64,000 nt of DNA. Origin: Deinococcus depolymerans. GTDB lineage: Bacteria > Deinococcota > Deinococci > Deinococcales > Deinococcaceae. Below the pieces are notes generated by a model, which was not told the origin of the DNA, did no database searches, and was given only the letters and a program-made list of their open reading frames with translations. Below, one piece after another: positions 9,197 through 19,592 of the stretch. The translations under genes were made by a program, and so were the position numbers. How positions within the stretch are numbered: position 1 is the stretch's first letter; every line of letters starts with the position of its first letter. The stretch lies in contig NZ_BAAADB010000019.1 in the NCBI RefSeq assembly GCF_039522025.1, positions 1-64,000 on the forward strand, read 5' to 3'.

Positions 9197-10152
9197 CCCG
9201 CCCCGCCTTCGTGGACCTGTCGCCGGGCCTGGACCGTGTGGGCCGCGCCTGCGCGTGGATCGAGCGGGGGGACGGCTTCGTGCTGATGACGGGCCTGGAG
9301 TGGGGCGGGTGGACCCTGCCGGGCGGCGGCATCCACCCCGGCGAGACACCCGAGGTGGCCGCGGCCCGCGAGGCGTGGGAGGAGGCGGGCGCACACGCCG
9401 AGGTCGCGGGCGCCCCGTTCCCGATCGTGGGCGTCACTGGGGTCGAGAGCGTGTGCGTGCCCCTGCACCTGACCCGCCTGGAGCCCAGCCCGGAGGGCCG
9501 CCCCGTCACGTGGGTGAATCCCCGCTCGCTGCCGTGGGCGCAGGATCACCAGCTGCGGCAGGGCCTCGCGGCGCGCGGGCAGACGCCACCACACCTGGAG
9601 GTTCCGCCGCTGGTGCAGGCCGCGCAGGCGGTCGCCAGTCCCGATTTCGCGGGGGGCTGCTCGCCCGAGACGGGCCGCCTGCTGCGGACCCTGGCGGCCA
9701 CGCGCCCCGGCGGGCGGGTGCTGGAACTCGGGACGGGAACCGGCGTGGGCGCGGCGTGGCTGCTCTCGGGCCTCGACCGCGCCGGGCGCCTCCTGACCGT
9801 GGAGGCCGACCCGGCGCGGGCCGAGGTGGCCTGGGCCGCGCTGCAGGCCGACCCGCGCGCCCGCGTGCAGCGCGGCGACTGGGGTGACGTGCTGCGTGAC
9901 GGGCCGTTCGACCTGATCTTCGCGGACTGCGCGCCCGCGAAGACCCTGGACGCGCTGGACCGGCTGGTGCGGGCCCTGCGGCCCGGCGGGACGCTGATCA
10001 TGGACAACTTCAGCCCGCCCGCCTTCATGTCGCCCGACCGGCACGCGGGCGACCCGCTCAGGGACGCGCTGTTCAGGCACCCGCAGCTGACCTGCACCGA
10101 ACTGGAAGTCCGCCGCCGCGAACGCGTGCTGCTGGCCGTGAGGACCGCGTGA
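9193..10152 (+). CDS. Nudix hydrolase fused to O-methyltransferase-type SAM domain
   Basis: This is a 319-residue two-domain protein. Residues ~15-135 are a Nudix domain with a perfect box ([20 protein letters not shown], then AGA). Residues ~150-319 are a class I SAM methyltransferase with motif [16 protein letters not shown] (~175-190), acidic motif [11 protein letters not shown], and [18 protein letters not shown], closest in style to catechol-O-methyltransferase-like enzymes. Nudix enzymes cleave X-linked nucleoside diphosphates; the methyl acceptor is unknown. The start overlaps the deaminase stop (ATGA) and its stop overlaps the next GTG. I know of no standard family with this pairing. 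Confidence 0.82.
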   Translation: MTRPAFVDLSPGLDRVGRACAWIERGDGFVLMTGLEWGGWTLPGGGIHPGETPEVAAAREAWEEAGAHAEVAGAPFPIVGVTGVESVCVPLHLTRLEPSPEGRPVTWVNPRSLPWAQDHQLRQGLAARGQTPPHLEVPPLVQAAQAVASPDFAGGCSPETGRLLRTLAATRPGGRVLELGTGTGVGAAWLLSGLDRAGRLLTVEADPARAEVAWAALQADPRARVQRGDWGDVLRDGPFDLIFADCAPAKTLDALDRLVRALRPGGTLIMDNFSPPAFMSPDRHAGDPLRDALFRHPQLTCTELEVRRRERVLLAVRTA

Positions 10153-10757
10153 CCGGCGAGCTGCACCTGACCGTCCTGCGCCACGGCCGCAGCCGCGCCG
10201 ACGACGAGAACGTCCACGAGGGCCGATACGACAGCCCCCTGAACCCGGAAGGTGAGGCGCAGGCGGCCGCGCTGGCCGCGTACTGGAGGGCGAACCCGCC
10301 GGGCTTCGACCGGGCGTACTGTTCCACCCTGCAACGGGCGCACGGCACCGCCCGCATCGTCACGGACGCCCTGGGCGTGCCCCTGACCCCCACGGACCTG
10401 CTGCGCGAGTGGGACAACGGGCCACTGGCCGGCATGGGCCGCGAGGCGGCGCTGGAACGCTACCCCATCCCGGCGTTCCGGCACGACCTCGACCCGTTCA
10501 CCGCCGAGGGGGGCGAGAGTCAGGCGGCGATCCGCGCCCGCGCGCTGCACGCCCTGGAACTCGTGTGGAATGGCGGCGGCCAGCGGGTGCTGCTCGTCAC
10601 GCACGGCGGCTTCGGGAACAGCCTGCTGCGTGAACTGCTGGGCGCCTCGCGCGGCTGGTTCGCGTTCGGGGACACGGCCTTCGCCACGCTGCGCCTGAAT
10701 CGGGGCAGCCACACGGCCCTGCTGACCGGCGTGAACCTCACGCCACACCTGCCCTGA
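10149..10757 (+). CDS. histidine phosphatase superfamily protein
   Basis: This 202-residue cytoplasmic protein has the RHG motif [12 protein letters not shown] at the N-terminus, the [12 protein letters not shown] segment, [10 protein letters not shown] and the second catalytic His in [13 protein letters not shown]. The branch includes phosphoglycerate-mutase-like and nucleotide phosphatases; the substrate is not predictable. It starts with GTG overlapping the preceding TGA and is the last of four translationally coupled genes, so it probably acts on a related nucleotide or phosphate metabolite. Confidence 0.85.
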   Translation: MTGELHLTVLRHGRSRADDENVHEGRYDSPLNPEGEAQAAALAAYWRANPPGFDRAYCSTLQRAHGTARIVTDALGVPLTPTDLLREWDNGPLAGMGREAALERYPIPAFRHDLDPFTAEGGESQAAIRARALHALELVWNGGGQRVLLVTHGGFGNSLLRELLGASRGWFAFGDTAFATLRLNRGSHTALLTGVNLTPHLP

Positions 10758-10778
10758 CCCGCCCCGTACAGTACCCGC

Positions 10779-11330
10779 ATGCGCCACGACCTGACCCTGG
10801 TAGACGGCCCGTACACCCTGCGCCCCCTGACCGACGCGGACACCGCCCCGCTGATGGCACTGGCGCGGGCGCACGCGGCCGAGTACGCCCGCATGGGCAC
10901 CTTTCCCACCCAGGAGCGCTACTACACCGGCGCGCTGGACGCCCCGGATCAGCTGCCGTTCGTGAAACTGGTCGGCGGCGAACTGGCCGGCGCGACCCGC
11001 TTCATGGAGATGCGCCCCGCGCACCGCCGCCTAGAGATCGGGAGTACCTGGCTGGCCCCGGCGTTCATGCGCACGCCCGCCAACCGCACCTTCAAGCGTC
11101 TGCTGCTGGACCACGCCTTCGGCCAGATGGGCATCCTGCGCGTGGAGATCAAGACGGACATCCTGAACACCCGCAGCCAGCAGGCCATTGAGCGTCTGGG
11201 GGCGACCCGCGAGGGCGTCCTGCGCCAGCACATGCCCCGCCCGGACGGCACGCAGCGCGACACGGTCATGTACTCCATCATTGCGGAGGAATGGCCGCAG
11301 CTTCGGGCGCGGCTGCTGGGTGCCACCTGA
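10779..11330 (+). CDS. GNAT acetyltransferase, RimJ/RimL type
   Basis: This 183-residue protein has the RimJ/L-like pattern YTLRPLTDADTAPLMALARA, an EIGSTWLAPAFMRTPANRTF region and the CoA-side helix NTRSQQAIERLGATREGVLR. Members acetylate N-termini or small amines. It has its own leaderless promoter (TACAGT 6 nt before ATG), so it is not simply part of the upstream operon. Its TGA stop is the left copy of the target duplication of the repeat that follows. Confidence 0.85.
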   Translation: MRHDLTLVDGPYTLRPLTDADTAPLMALARAHAAEYARMGTFPTQERYYTGALDAPDQLPFVKLVGGELAGATRFMEMRPAHRRLEIGSTWLAPAFMRTPANRTFKRLLLDHAFGQMGILRVEIKTDILNTRSQQAIERLGATREGVLRQHMPRPDGTQRDTVMYSIIAEEWPQLRARLLGAT

Positions 11331-11462
11331 TACGGACTCCGTTTGTTTCGTTAACAGATCGGACCACCACCGATCTGTCAACTCCACGTCCGGAACCCGG
11401 TTTTCTCCCACTCGCTTCGCTCGGATTGAACGGCTCTGTAAGCCATTCAATCGGAGTCCGTA
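11331..11462. repeat. stop-codon palindromic repeat, copy A (reverse)
   Basis: This 132-bp element has ends TACGGACTCCG / CGGAGTCCGTA. It sits between TGA (11328-11330, the GNAT stop) and TGA (11463-11465). The distal hairpin GATTGAACGG...CCATTCAATC lies at the right, so the copy is inverted relative to copies at 41639 and 57596. The second hairpin is ACAGATCGG/CCGATCTGT, a different sequence from other copies but still fully paired. Confidence 0.9.
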
Positions 11463-11471
11463 TGACCACCC

Positions 11472-11987
11472 CTACTCGTTGATCAGCAGCGGGTAGGGGT
11501 TGATCGCGCCGCCCGCCGCGTAGATCCCGTAGTGCAGGTGCGGGGGCGTGCCCTTTGCGTTCCCGCTGTCGCCCACGTAGCCCACCACGTCGCCCTGCTC
11601 GACCCAGTCGCCGCGCTTCAGGTCCGGGTAGCGTTCCAGGTGCGCGTAGTAGTGCCGCTGCCCGCCCGGCCCGAGGACCATGACGGTCCGGCCCCCCAGG
11701 TTGTTCGGGCCGACGTTCACGACCACGCCGCGCGTCGTGGCGCGGATGGGCGTGCCGCGCGGCGCGAAGATGTCCACGCCCTCGTGCCGGCGGCCCTGAC
11801 TGCGCGCCCCTCCCCAGGTGTCCACGAAGCGCTGGCCCGGCAGCGGATTGGGCAGCGACCCCTCGGTCGCCCCCGGCTCCGACAGCAGGGCCGCGTACCG
11901 CCGCGCACCCTCAATCTGCGGCCACAGCAGGAACGCCGCGCCGCCCAGCACCGCCAGCGTCACCAGCCAGCCCAGCACCCGCCTCAT
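11472..11987 (-). CDS. membrane-anchored M23 peptidase (LytM type)
   Basis: This 171-residue protein begins [20 protein letters not shown], a single N-terminal membrane segment or signal. The M23 fold follows: [17 protein letters not shown] (first zinc His and Asp), a G-rich strand core, and [17 protein letters not shown] (HxH motif). These enzymes cut peptidoglycan cross-links or serve as regulators of wall hydrolases outside the cytoplasm. The start at 11987 has GGAGGG upstream; the longer frame to 12059 lacks a signal at its N-terminus. Its stop lies 7 bp from the repeat. Confidence 0.87.
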   Translation of the reverse strand: MRRVLGWLVTLAVLGGAAFLLWPQIEGARRYAALLSEPGATEGSLPNPLPGQRFVDTWGGARSQGRRHEGVDIFAPRGTPIRATTRGVVVNVGPNNLGGRTVMVLGPGGQRHYYAHLERYPDLKRGDWVEQGDVVGYVGDSGNAKGTPPHLHYGIYAAGGAINPYPLLINE

Positions 11988-12160
11988 TCCTGCCCTCCAG
12001 TGCGTCCTGGCCTCATCCTGCCCAGCATGGCGTGCGGGGGCCGCGCCCGAACCGGACAAAAGTTGCAGAGTGCCCCCACCATGAAGCCCGCCTCAACGGG
12101 GCCGGACCGGACCGTGCGCGCGGCCCCCGTCGGCCGCGCCGGGCAGGGTAGACTGACCGG

Positions 12161-13504
12161 ATGCCCGCGCGTTCCCACCCCATTCCCGCGCACCTCTGGA
12201 CGCTGCCCGGCGGCCTGACGGTCGCCTTCGAACGCCGGTCCGGTCCCGGCTTCGCCTTCGACCTGCGCGTGCCCGTCGGCAGCGCCCACGATCCTGCCGG
12301 GCAGGAAGGGGCCAGCGGCGTGCTGGAAGAATGGCTGTTCAAGGGTGCCGGCGGACTGGACGCCCGCGCCCTGCAGGACGCCTTCGACGACCTCGGCGTC
12401 CGCCGGGGTGGCGGGGTCGGCCCCGAAGCGACCCGCTTCTCCGTCAGCGGCCTGACCGCCGACCTGCGCGCCGCGCTCACCCTGACCGCCAGCGTCCTGA
12501 ACAGCCCTCACCTGCCGGAAGACGAACTGCCGGTCCTGACCGACCTGGCCCGCCAGGACCTCGAGGGGCTGCTGGACAGTCCCGCCGACCGCCTCGCCAC
12601 GCTGGCGCGGCAGACGGCGTTCCCCACCCCGCCCGGCGCGCCCCTGAGCGGGTACGGGCACCCCGCCAGCGGCACCCCGCAGGGCCTGGAAGCCCTGACG
12701 CCCGCCTCGCTGCGCGCCCACCTGCAGCGCTACGGGCAGGCAGGCAGCGTCCTGGGCCTCGTGGCGGACCTGGACCCCGGCGAGGCCCGCGACCTGACGG
12801 CCGCCGCGCTCGGCGACCTGCGCCCCGGCGTGCACGACCCCATTCCCGCTGCGCTGCGCACCCGCGCCCACGCGCACACCACCGACCCCGACGCCGAGCA
12901 GACGCACCTGAGCCTCACCATGCCCGGCGTACCCCCCGGCCACCCGGACTGGATGGCGTGGCAGGTCGCCCTGACCGCCCTGAGCGGCGGCAGCGCCAGC
13001 CGCCTGTTCCACGCGGTGCGCGAGGAACGCGGCCTGGCATACGCCGTGAGCGCCAGCCCGGTCATCCTGGGCGGGCAGGGATTCCTGGGCGCGTACGCCG
13101 GCAGCACCCCCGCCCGCGCACCCGAGACGCTGCAGGTCATCCTGGCAGAACTGCACCGCCTCCCGCAGGGCCTGACGCCCGCCGAGTTCGGCCGCGCCCG
13201 CGCCGGCCTGGACGCCAGCGTGGTCTTCGGCGCCGAGAGCATGCGCGCCCGCGCGCACGCCCTGACCCGCGACGCCGCCGTGTTCGGCCGGATCCGCAGC
13301 GTCCCGGAACTCCGCGAGGCCCTGGCCGCCCTGACCCTGGACGACGTGAACGCCTTCCTGGCCCGCTACCACCCCGCGCCGGACGTCACGACCGTCACCA
13401 TCGGCCCCGAGGCGCACGGCCCCGGCGAACCCCTGACGGCCGGGAACGCCGAACCCACCCCCCCACAGCCTTCCGATCACCCCAGCGAGACCCTGCATGC
13501 CTGA
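12161..13504 (+). CDS. M16 peptidase-like subunit, catalytic residues lost
   Basis: This is a 447-residue protein with the two-lobed M16 fold. At the position of HxxEH it reads [10 protein letters not shown] (residues 53-62), so both zinc histidines are missing. It retains the C-lobe [18 protein letters not shown]. It should be the non-catalytic partner of the next gene, as in other two-subunit M16 enzymes (MPP alpha/beta type). TAGACT lies 6 nt upstream of ATG. The downstream gene overlaps it by 8 nt, supporting a 1:1 complex. Confidence 0.87.
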   Translation: MPARSHPIPAHLWTLPGGLTVAFERRSGPGFAFDLRVPVGSAHDPAGQEGASGVLEEWLFKGAGGLDARALQDAFDDLGVRRGGGVGPEATRFSVSGLTADLRAALTLTASVLNSPHLPEDELPVLTDLARQDLEGLLDSPADRLATLARQTAFPTPPGAPLSGYGHPASGTPQGLEALTPASLRAHLQRYGQAGSVLGLVADLDPGEARDLTAAALGDLRPGVHDPIPAALRTRAHAHTTDPDAEQTHLSLTMPGVPPGHPDWMAWQVALTALSGGSASRLFHAVREERGLAYAVSASPVILGGQGFLGAYAGSTPARAPETLQVILAELHRLPQGLTPAEFGRARAGLDASVVFGAESMRARAHALTRDAAVFGRIRSVPELREALAALTLDDVNAFLARYHPAPDVTTVTIGPEAHGPGEPLTAGNAEPTPPQPSDHPSETLHA

Positions 13505-14753
13505 CCCTGCCCCCCAACACCACCGCCTGCCCGGCGGCCTGACCCTGCTGCTGGAACCCGACCCGGACGCCCAGACCGTCGCCGCCGGTTACTTCGTGAA
13601 CACCGGCAGCCGCGAGGAAAGCGCCGCCGAGATGGGCGCCAGCCACTTCATCGAGCACCTGCTGTTCAAGGGCAGCGACACCCTCAGCGCCGCGCAACTG
13701 AACGAACGCCTCGACGACCTCGGCGGGCACGCCAACGCCTTCACCAGCGAGGAAGCGACCGTCTACCACGCCGCCACACTCCCGGAACGCACCACCGACC
13801 TGCTCGGCACGCTGACCGAACTGATGCGCCCCGCCCTGCGCCCCGACGACATCACCACCGAACGCGGCGTGATCCTCGAGGAGATCGCCATGTACGCCGA
13901 ACAGCCCGCCGTGCGCGTCACGGACGAACTGCGCGCCGACTACTGGGGCGACCACCCGCTCGGCTGGCCCATCCTGGGCACCGCCGCCACCGTCACGGCC
14001 CTCACGCCGGACGCGCTGCGCCGCAACCACCGCGACCGCTACGGCGCCGACCGCGTCACCCTGACCGTCACCGGCCAGTTCGACCCGCCCGCCGTGCTGG
14101 ACTGGGCCCGCACCCACCTGCAGGACTGGCCCGCCGCGACCCGCCCCGCCCCCCCACGCCTGCCCGCCCCGCGCCCGGACCGCGCCGCGCCCCGCCACCC
14201 CGGCACCGTCCGCGTCATCAACGACCCCACCCTGAGCCGCGTGCAGGTCACGGCCGCCACGCCCGGCCTGGACGCCACCCACCCGCTGCGCGAGGCGGCG
14301 CACGTCCTGGCCGACCTGATCGGCGGCGAGAACGGCGCGCTGTACTGGCACCTGATCGACGACGGCACCTGCGACAGCGCCGACCTGGGCCACCTGGAAT
14401 ACCAGGACGCCGGCACCTTCGAGGGCGGGTTCTCCTGCGACCCGGACCGGGCCGCCGCCGCGCTCGCCACGTACCGCCGCGTGCTGACCGGTGCGGGCGA
14501 CCTGATCACCCCGGTCGCCGTGCGCCGCGCCGCCCGCAAACTCGCGGTGGGCACCCTGCTGCGCGCCGAGACCCCCCAGGGCCGCCTGTTCGCGCTGGGC
14601 ATGGAACACCTCGCCACCGGTCACCCCCTCACCACCGAGGAACACGTCCGCCGCTACGAACAGGTCACCGCCGACGACGTCCGCGAGGTGCTGCGCCTGT
14701 GCCCGCTCGACCACCTGACCGTCGTCGCCCTGGGGCCCATCGACCAGCTCTGA
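13497..14753 (+). CDS. M16 zinc peptidase, catalytic subunit
   Basis: This 418-residue protein has an intact HxxEH (HFIEH, residues 50-54) and the distal Glu in [14 protein letters not shown] (about residue 127), so it is expected to be an active metallopeptidase. M16 enzymes degrade or process peptides. It is translationally coupled to the inactive homologue upstream. The stop at 14751-14753 is followed by a short fragment (14764-14786) that resembles the hairpin of the repeat family. Confidence 0.9.
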   Translation: MPDPAPQHHRLPGGLTLLLEPDPDAQTVAAGYFVNTGSREESAAEMGASHFIEHLLFKGSDTLSAAQLNERLDDLGGHANAFTSEEATVYHAATLPERTTDLLGTLTELMRPALRPDDITTERGVILEEIAMYAEQPAVRVTDELRADYWGDHPLGWPILGTAATVTALTPDALRRNHRDRYGADRVTLTVTGQFDPPAVLDWARTHLQDWPAATRPAPPRLPAPRPDRAAPRHPGTVRVINDPTLSRVQVTAATPGLDATHPLREAAHVLADLIGGENGALYWHLIDDGTCDSADLGHLEYQDAGTFEGGFSCDPDRAAAALATYRRVLTGAGDLITPVAVRRAARKLAVGTLLRAETPQGRLFALGMEHLATGHPLTTEEHVRRYEQVTADDVREVLRLCPLDHLTVVALGPIDQL

Positions 14754-14797
14754 TCCCGGGCCAGTTCAATCGGAGTCCAGTTGAACCGCAGGCCGGT

Positions 14798-16297
14798 TCA
14801 GCGCGGGCCGGGGCGGGGGCCGAACGTCAACGGTGCGTGACCCGGCACGGCCTTCGCCGCGAACTCGTGCAGGCCCAGCCGGTCCGGCGCTTCCAGGTGG
14901 TAGCGGAAGTTCCACAGGTAATGCTGCACCACCCGCTCCGGCAACCCCAGCTTCCGCGCGTGCCGCGCCGCCACGTCCGCCAGGTGCCCGATCCCGTCGC
15001 GCCGCGCCTCCCGCATCGCCTGCACCAGCGCCGCAGGCGGCGGGCGGTCCTTGCGGTACGCCCACACCGCGAACGTGAACGGATGCCCCGTCAGGCGGAA
15101 CCACTCCTCCGCCAGATCCGTCACGCTGATCCCCCGCGCCGAGTGCGGCAGGCTGGTCATGGTCGTCTCCGGCGTCAGCGGCCCCACCACCCCGTACCAC
15201 TCCCGCAGCGCACTGTCCCCGATCCGCAGCACCCCGTCGAACCCCTGCGAGAGCAGCGCTTCCGCCTCACCCTCGGCCCGCTCCAGCGTGGGGCTCAGGC
15301 CCCGCTCGCGCAGCAGCACCTCCAGCAGCGCCACACTCATCGCCGACTGCGCCGTCAGCGCCACCCGCCGCAACTCCTCCAGCGGGCGCGTGTGAAACAG
15401 ATTCACCGAGTACACCGGCCCCAGCACCGCCACACTGAAATCCGGCAGGGCCTCCAGCACATCCGCGTTCCGGATGAACTCCACCGCGCTGATGTTCGCG
15501 ATATCCACCTCACCCGACAGCAGCGCCGCATTCATCTGCGTCGGCACGCCCGTGATCGCCGTCACGCCGGGCGGCAGCACCAGCGAATCCAGAATCGGCG
15601 CCACATTCGTGAAATGAATCCAACCCGCGCGGTACGGGTCGGGCGTTCCCCAGTCCACCTGCGCGACCTCTCCGGCGATCAGGGCGGCGCGGCTCCCCGC
15701 GTCCCGGACGGGATGCTCGCTGGGCACGGGCGGCCGACTGAATCCGAAGCGCACGGTGCGGCCTTCCAGACTCCTCAGCTCCGGAATCTGCAGTTCCTCC
15801 GGGTAGCTCTCGTGGTTCATCTGGCCGTACAGGTACACCTGGGTGTCGTTCACGACTTTCAGGTCTTCTACCCGGTCGCGGTAATTCCAGACGTAATCCT
15901 GCGCCACCCCCTCAACCCACGCCGTCACGGGCGCACCCGAGCGGTAGAAGGCATGCCACGCGTCACCCAGGCCGAGTTCCAGCCGGCCGAGCTGCTGCTC
16001 TCCCAGCGTGTGGCGTCCGCTGAGCGGATCGGGCGCCGGCCACTCCTGACAGGAGAAGCGCAGGAACTTGAAGCCCCGTGTCCAGTCGATGCGCTGATGA
16101 GTGGCGCGGCTGATGACCAACTCACCCCGCTCTGCGCTGTCCGGGCTGGCCTGAGCCCCAAGCCGGAACAGGACACTCCAGTAGGGCGAGGTGACCGGAT
16201 CGGCGTCGGGCGGGTATGGGAGGACGTGGTCAATCACGCCCTCTACACCGTGTGGAGCGGCCTGACCCGTATCCAGAACGAGCTCGTATTCCGTCAC
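14798..16297 (-). CDS. mqnA: MqnA (chorismate dehydratase) with an extra ~210-residue N-terminal domain
   Basis: The C-terminal ~285 residues are MqnA: RAGWIHFTNVAPILDSL, GVPTQMNAALLSGEVDIANI, SAVEFIRNAD and the periplasmic-binding-like fold. MqnA makes 3-enolpyruvylbenzoate from chorismate in the futalosine menaquinone pathway. The frame continues upstream without a stop for ~210 codons (EYELVLDTG...YVWNYRDRVEDLKVVNDTQ) to a GTG that overlaps the previous stop (GTGA). That part has no domain I recognise and uses more A/T-ending codons than its neighbours. An internal GTG at 15658 with GGAGAGG 8 nt upstream could start a normal-length MqnA, so the two may be made separately. Confidence 0.78.
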   Translation of the reverse strand: MTEYELVLDTGQAAPHGVEGVIDHVLPYPPDADPVTSPYWSVLFRLGAQASPDSAERGELVISRATHQRIDWTRGFKFLRFSCQEWPAPDPLSGRHTLGEQQLGRLELGLGDAWHAFYRSGAPVTAWVEGVAQDYVWNYRDRVEDLKVVNDTQVYLYGQMNHESYPEELQIPELRSLEGRTVRFGFSRPPVPSEHPVRDAGSRAALIAGEVAQVDWGTPDPYRAGWIHFTNVAPILDSLVLPPGVTAITGVPTQMNAALLSGEVDIANISAVEFIRNADVLEALPDFSVAVLGPVYSVNLFHTRPLEELRRVALTAQSAMSVALLEVLLRERGLSPTLERAEGEAEALLSQGFDGVLRIGDSALREWYGVVGPLTPETTMTSLPHSARGISVTDLAEEWFRLTGHPFTFAVWAYRKDRPPPAALVQAMREARRDGIGHLADVAARHARKLGLPERVVQHYLWNFRYHLEAPDRLGLHEFAAKAVPGHAPLTFGPRPGPR

Positions 16298-16638
16298 GGG
16301 ATGACCTGCACGCTGACGGCCTGCCAGTGTCCGTCCTGGCGGGCGTAGACGCGCAGGAAGCTCTGTACGCGCTGACCTGCGGCGTAGAGGGTGCCGCGTG
16401 TGATGGCGGTGTCGCCGTGTACCCGGGCGGCGTGCCGTTCGAAGCTGAGGGGGGTGGTGGGGTTGGTCTGCATGCCGGTCAGGAGTTCCTGTTTCGTGAC
16501 GGGGGTGCCGTCGTGGTAGAAGCCCAGCCAGTCGTCGGCCAGGACGGCGTCCAGCCGGGCCGGGTCGCGGTGGTGGTACGCGGCGTTCCACTGGTCGTCC
16601 AGGGCGAGGATCAGGTCGAGGTCGCCGGGTGCGGGCAT
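16294..16638 (-). CDS. DUF4440/SnoaL-like NTF2-fold protein
   Basis: This 114-residue protein has the pattern LDLILALDDQWNAAYHHRD, DDWLGFYHDG, and a C-terminal strand pair ending WQAVSVQVIP, typical of the NTF2-like DUF4440 family. Such proteins are small cone-shaped barrels that bind or isomerise small molecules. It lies between mqnE (4-nt gap) and the mqnA fusion (GTGA overlap), so it is co-translated with menaquinone enzymes. Whether it works in that pathway is unknown. Confidence 0.82.
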   Translation of the reverse strand: MPAPGDLDLILALDDQWNAAYHHRDPARLDAVLADDWLGFYHDGTPVTKQELLTGMQTNPTTPLSFERHAARVHGDTAITRGTLYAAGQRVQSFLRVYARQDGHWQAVSVQVIP

Positions 16639-16642
16639 GGGG

Positions 16643-17791
<1,149 letters not shown>

Positions 17792-17904
17792 GCGTGCAGG
17801 ATACGCCCGGACGGGGGCCGTGAATGTCCCCATGAACGGAATCCCCGGGGGGTGGGCGGACCGTCAGATTCCTGACAGCGCCGCGTGGGATACTGAGCGG
17901 TACC

Positions 17905-18936
17905 TTGAACCTACATGCCTCCGACGCGCAGCGGCAGATTGCCCGGTACCGGTCCCTGGTACGGGTGACGGCGGCCCTGTCACGGCACGTGCGGACCGAT
18001 GACCTGCTGCGCGCCATGCATGAGCAGGTGCGGCTGCTGTTCGACACGCCCATCACGCTGCTGGCCCGCTGCGTGCCCGGTGGCGGCTGGCACTGCCTGA
18101 CGCTGGAGAGCGACAACGTGGCCGAGCAGGACATCGCCCCCCGCCCGGACGGCCTGCTGGAGCGGGTGTTGCGCGGCACGCTGCGCCTGGAGAACGACCT
18201 GCCCGCGTACCTGCGCCGCGAGAGCCTGGGCATCGTGCGCCTGCACCACCGGTCGGACCTGCCGCACACCCTGTCGTGGATGGGCGTGCCGCTGCATGCC
18301 GGGGAGGTCACGGGCGTGCTGTCGGTGCAGAGTTACGCGCAGGGGGCGTTCACGCCCGAGGACCTGGAGTTCCTGGAGCTGCTGGGCGTACACCTGAGCA
18401 TCGCGCTGGAGAACGCCGCGCTGCATGAACGGGTGGAACGTGAGGCGCACACGGACCCGCTGACCGGGCTGTGGAACCGCCGGGGTTTCGGGGAGCGCGG
18501 TGAGGCCGCCCTGCGTGCCGCGCATCGGGACGGCGCGCGCTTCACGCTGGCGGTCATGGACCTGCAGGATTTCAAGGCGGTCAATGACCGTTTCGGGCAC
18601 GCGGTCGGTGACGAGGTCCTGACCGGACTGGGGTTGTTGCTGCGCCGACTGACCGGGCGCGGCGCGCACGTGTTCCGCCTGGGTGGCGACGAGTTCGCGG
18701 TCCTGCTGCCCGGCGACAGCGGGCAGGCGCGTGGCACGCTGTCACGCTGGCTGGAGGACGTCCGGGGGCACCCCTGGCCGACCGCCGCGCCGCCGCACCT
18801 GAACATAGGGCTGGCGCAGGCGCACCCCGGGTATTCCATGAGTGACTGGCTGCGCGAGGCGGACACCCAGATGTACGAGGCGAAACGGCGACGCCTGCAC
18901 CTGCTCGGCACGGAAGCCGACCGGGCCGGTGACTGA
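17905..18936 (+). CDS. GAF-GGDEF diguanylate cyclase
   Basis: Residues ~20-175 form a GAF sensor (DLLRAMHEQVRLLFD, SWMGVPLHAGEVTGVLSVQS) and ~180-335 a GGDEF domain with an intact active loop (FRLGGDEFAVLLPG) and metal site (VMDLQDFKAVNDRFGHAVGD). It should make c-di-GMP in response to a ligand or redox signal. No membrane segment is present. The frame opens with TTG at 17905; no in-frame ATG exists nearby, so the start is uncertain. A repeat copy directly follows its TGA. Confidence 0.88.
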   Translation: MNLHASDAQRQIARYRSLVRVTAALSRHVRTDDLLRAMHEQVRLLFDTPITLLARCVPGGGWHCLTLESDNVAEQDIAPRPDGLLERVLRGTLRLENDLPAYLRRESLGIVRLHHRSDLPHTLSWMGVPLHAGEVTGVLSVQSYAQGAFTPEDLEFLELLGVHLSIALENAALHERVEREAHTDPLTGLWNRRGFGERGEAALRAAHRDGARFTLAVMDLQDFKAVNDRFGHAVGDEVLTGLGLLLRRLTGRGAHVFRLGGDEFAVLLPGDSGQARGTLSRWLEDVRGHPWPTAAPPHLNIGLAQAHPGYSMSDWLREADTQMYEAKRRRLHLLGTEADRAGD

Positions 18937-19070
18937 GGCGGACTCCGATTGAATGGGCTGCAAAGCCCGTTCAATCCGAGCGAAGCGAGCAGGAGCAAAC
19001 CGGGTTCCGGACGTGGAGCTGGCAATCCGGTGAAGTTCCGGATTGTTGGCGAAACAAACGGCAGTCCGTA
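18937..19070. repeat. stop-codon palindromic repeat, copy B
   Basis: This 134-bp copy begins GGCGGACTCCG, with two changed bases at its very end, and finishes GCAGTCCGTA. TGA flanks it on both sides (18934-18936, the cyclase stop, and 19071-19073). Hairpin 1 is GATTGAATGGGCT/AGCCCGTTCAATC and hairpin 2 is CAATCCGG/CCGGATTG. Confidence 0.9.
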
Positions 19071-19193
19071 TGAGACGGACGCCGGGGTGACGCAGGGCAG
19101 GGCCGTCCGGCTCCGGTGAAGCGGTCCGTCTGGGAGCGGGAAGCGTGAAGTTTCGGGGTGCGGTGGAACCGCCGCGTGCGCTACGCTGCGGAC

Positions 19194-19592
19194 GTGAAGC
19201 CTGAACCTGTTCGTCCCGAAACAGAATCGGTGGGAGAGGCGTCAGGGGAAACCCCGCGCGCCGACAGCGCCGCCACGCAGGACGCCCCTGCCGGGAACGC
19301 CCCCACCGAGCGCTGGACGGTGGACGGAATCGAGGACACCCCGGCCGGCCCGGTGGCCCGCCTGGAACGCCCGGACGGGCGGACCGTCCTCCGGCCCCTG
19401 CCGGACCTGCCACCCGGCCTGCGCGAGGGCGACCTGCTGGCCGTCACCGACGGCCCGGACGGCGTGAGCCTGCAACGGCTGCCGGAAGAGACCGCCGCGC
19501 GCCGCCGCGCCGCCCAGACGGCCCTGGACACCCTGAACGCGGCCGACCGCGCCGCCCTGCCCCTGAACGACGACGGAGAGATCACCCTGTGA
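19194..19592 (+). CDS. DUF3006-domain protein
   Basis: This protein of about 132 residues has an acidic disordered N-terminus and a small DUF3006 barrel (WTVDGIEDTPAGPVARLERP, then TVLRPLPDLPPGLREGDLLAV). DUF3006 genes often sit beside ComEC-type metallo-beta-lactamase genes, as here, but the role is not known. The GTG at 19194 has TACGCT 6 nt upstream; a longer frame starts at 19158. The stop overlaps the next GTG (GTGA), so both are made together. Confidence 0.75.
   Translation: MKPEPVRPETESVGEASGETPRADSAATQDAPAGNAPTERWTVDGIEDTPAGPVARLERPDGRTVLRPLPDLPPGLREGDLLAVTDGPDGVSLQRLPEETAARRRAAQTALDTLNAADRAALPLNDDGEITL

Noticed and set aside
14764..14786. GTTCAA...TTGAAC around CGGAGTCC after the M16 stop, as a further repeat copy
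   Set aside because: It resembles part of hairpin 1 and one end of the repeat family, but is too short and lacks both full ends and a flanking duplicate.
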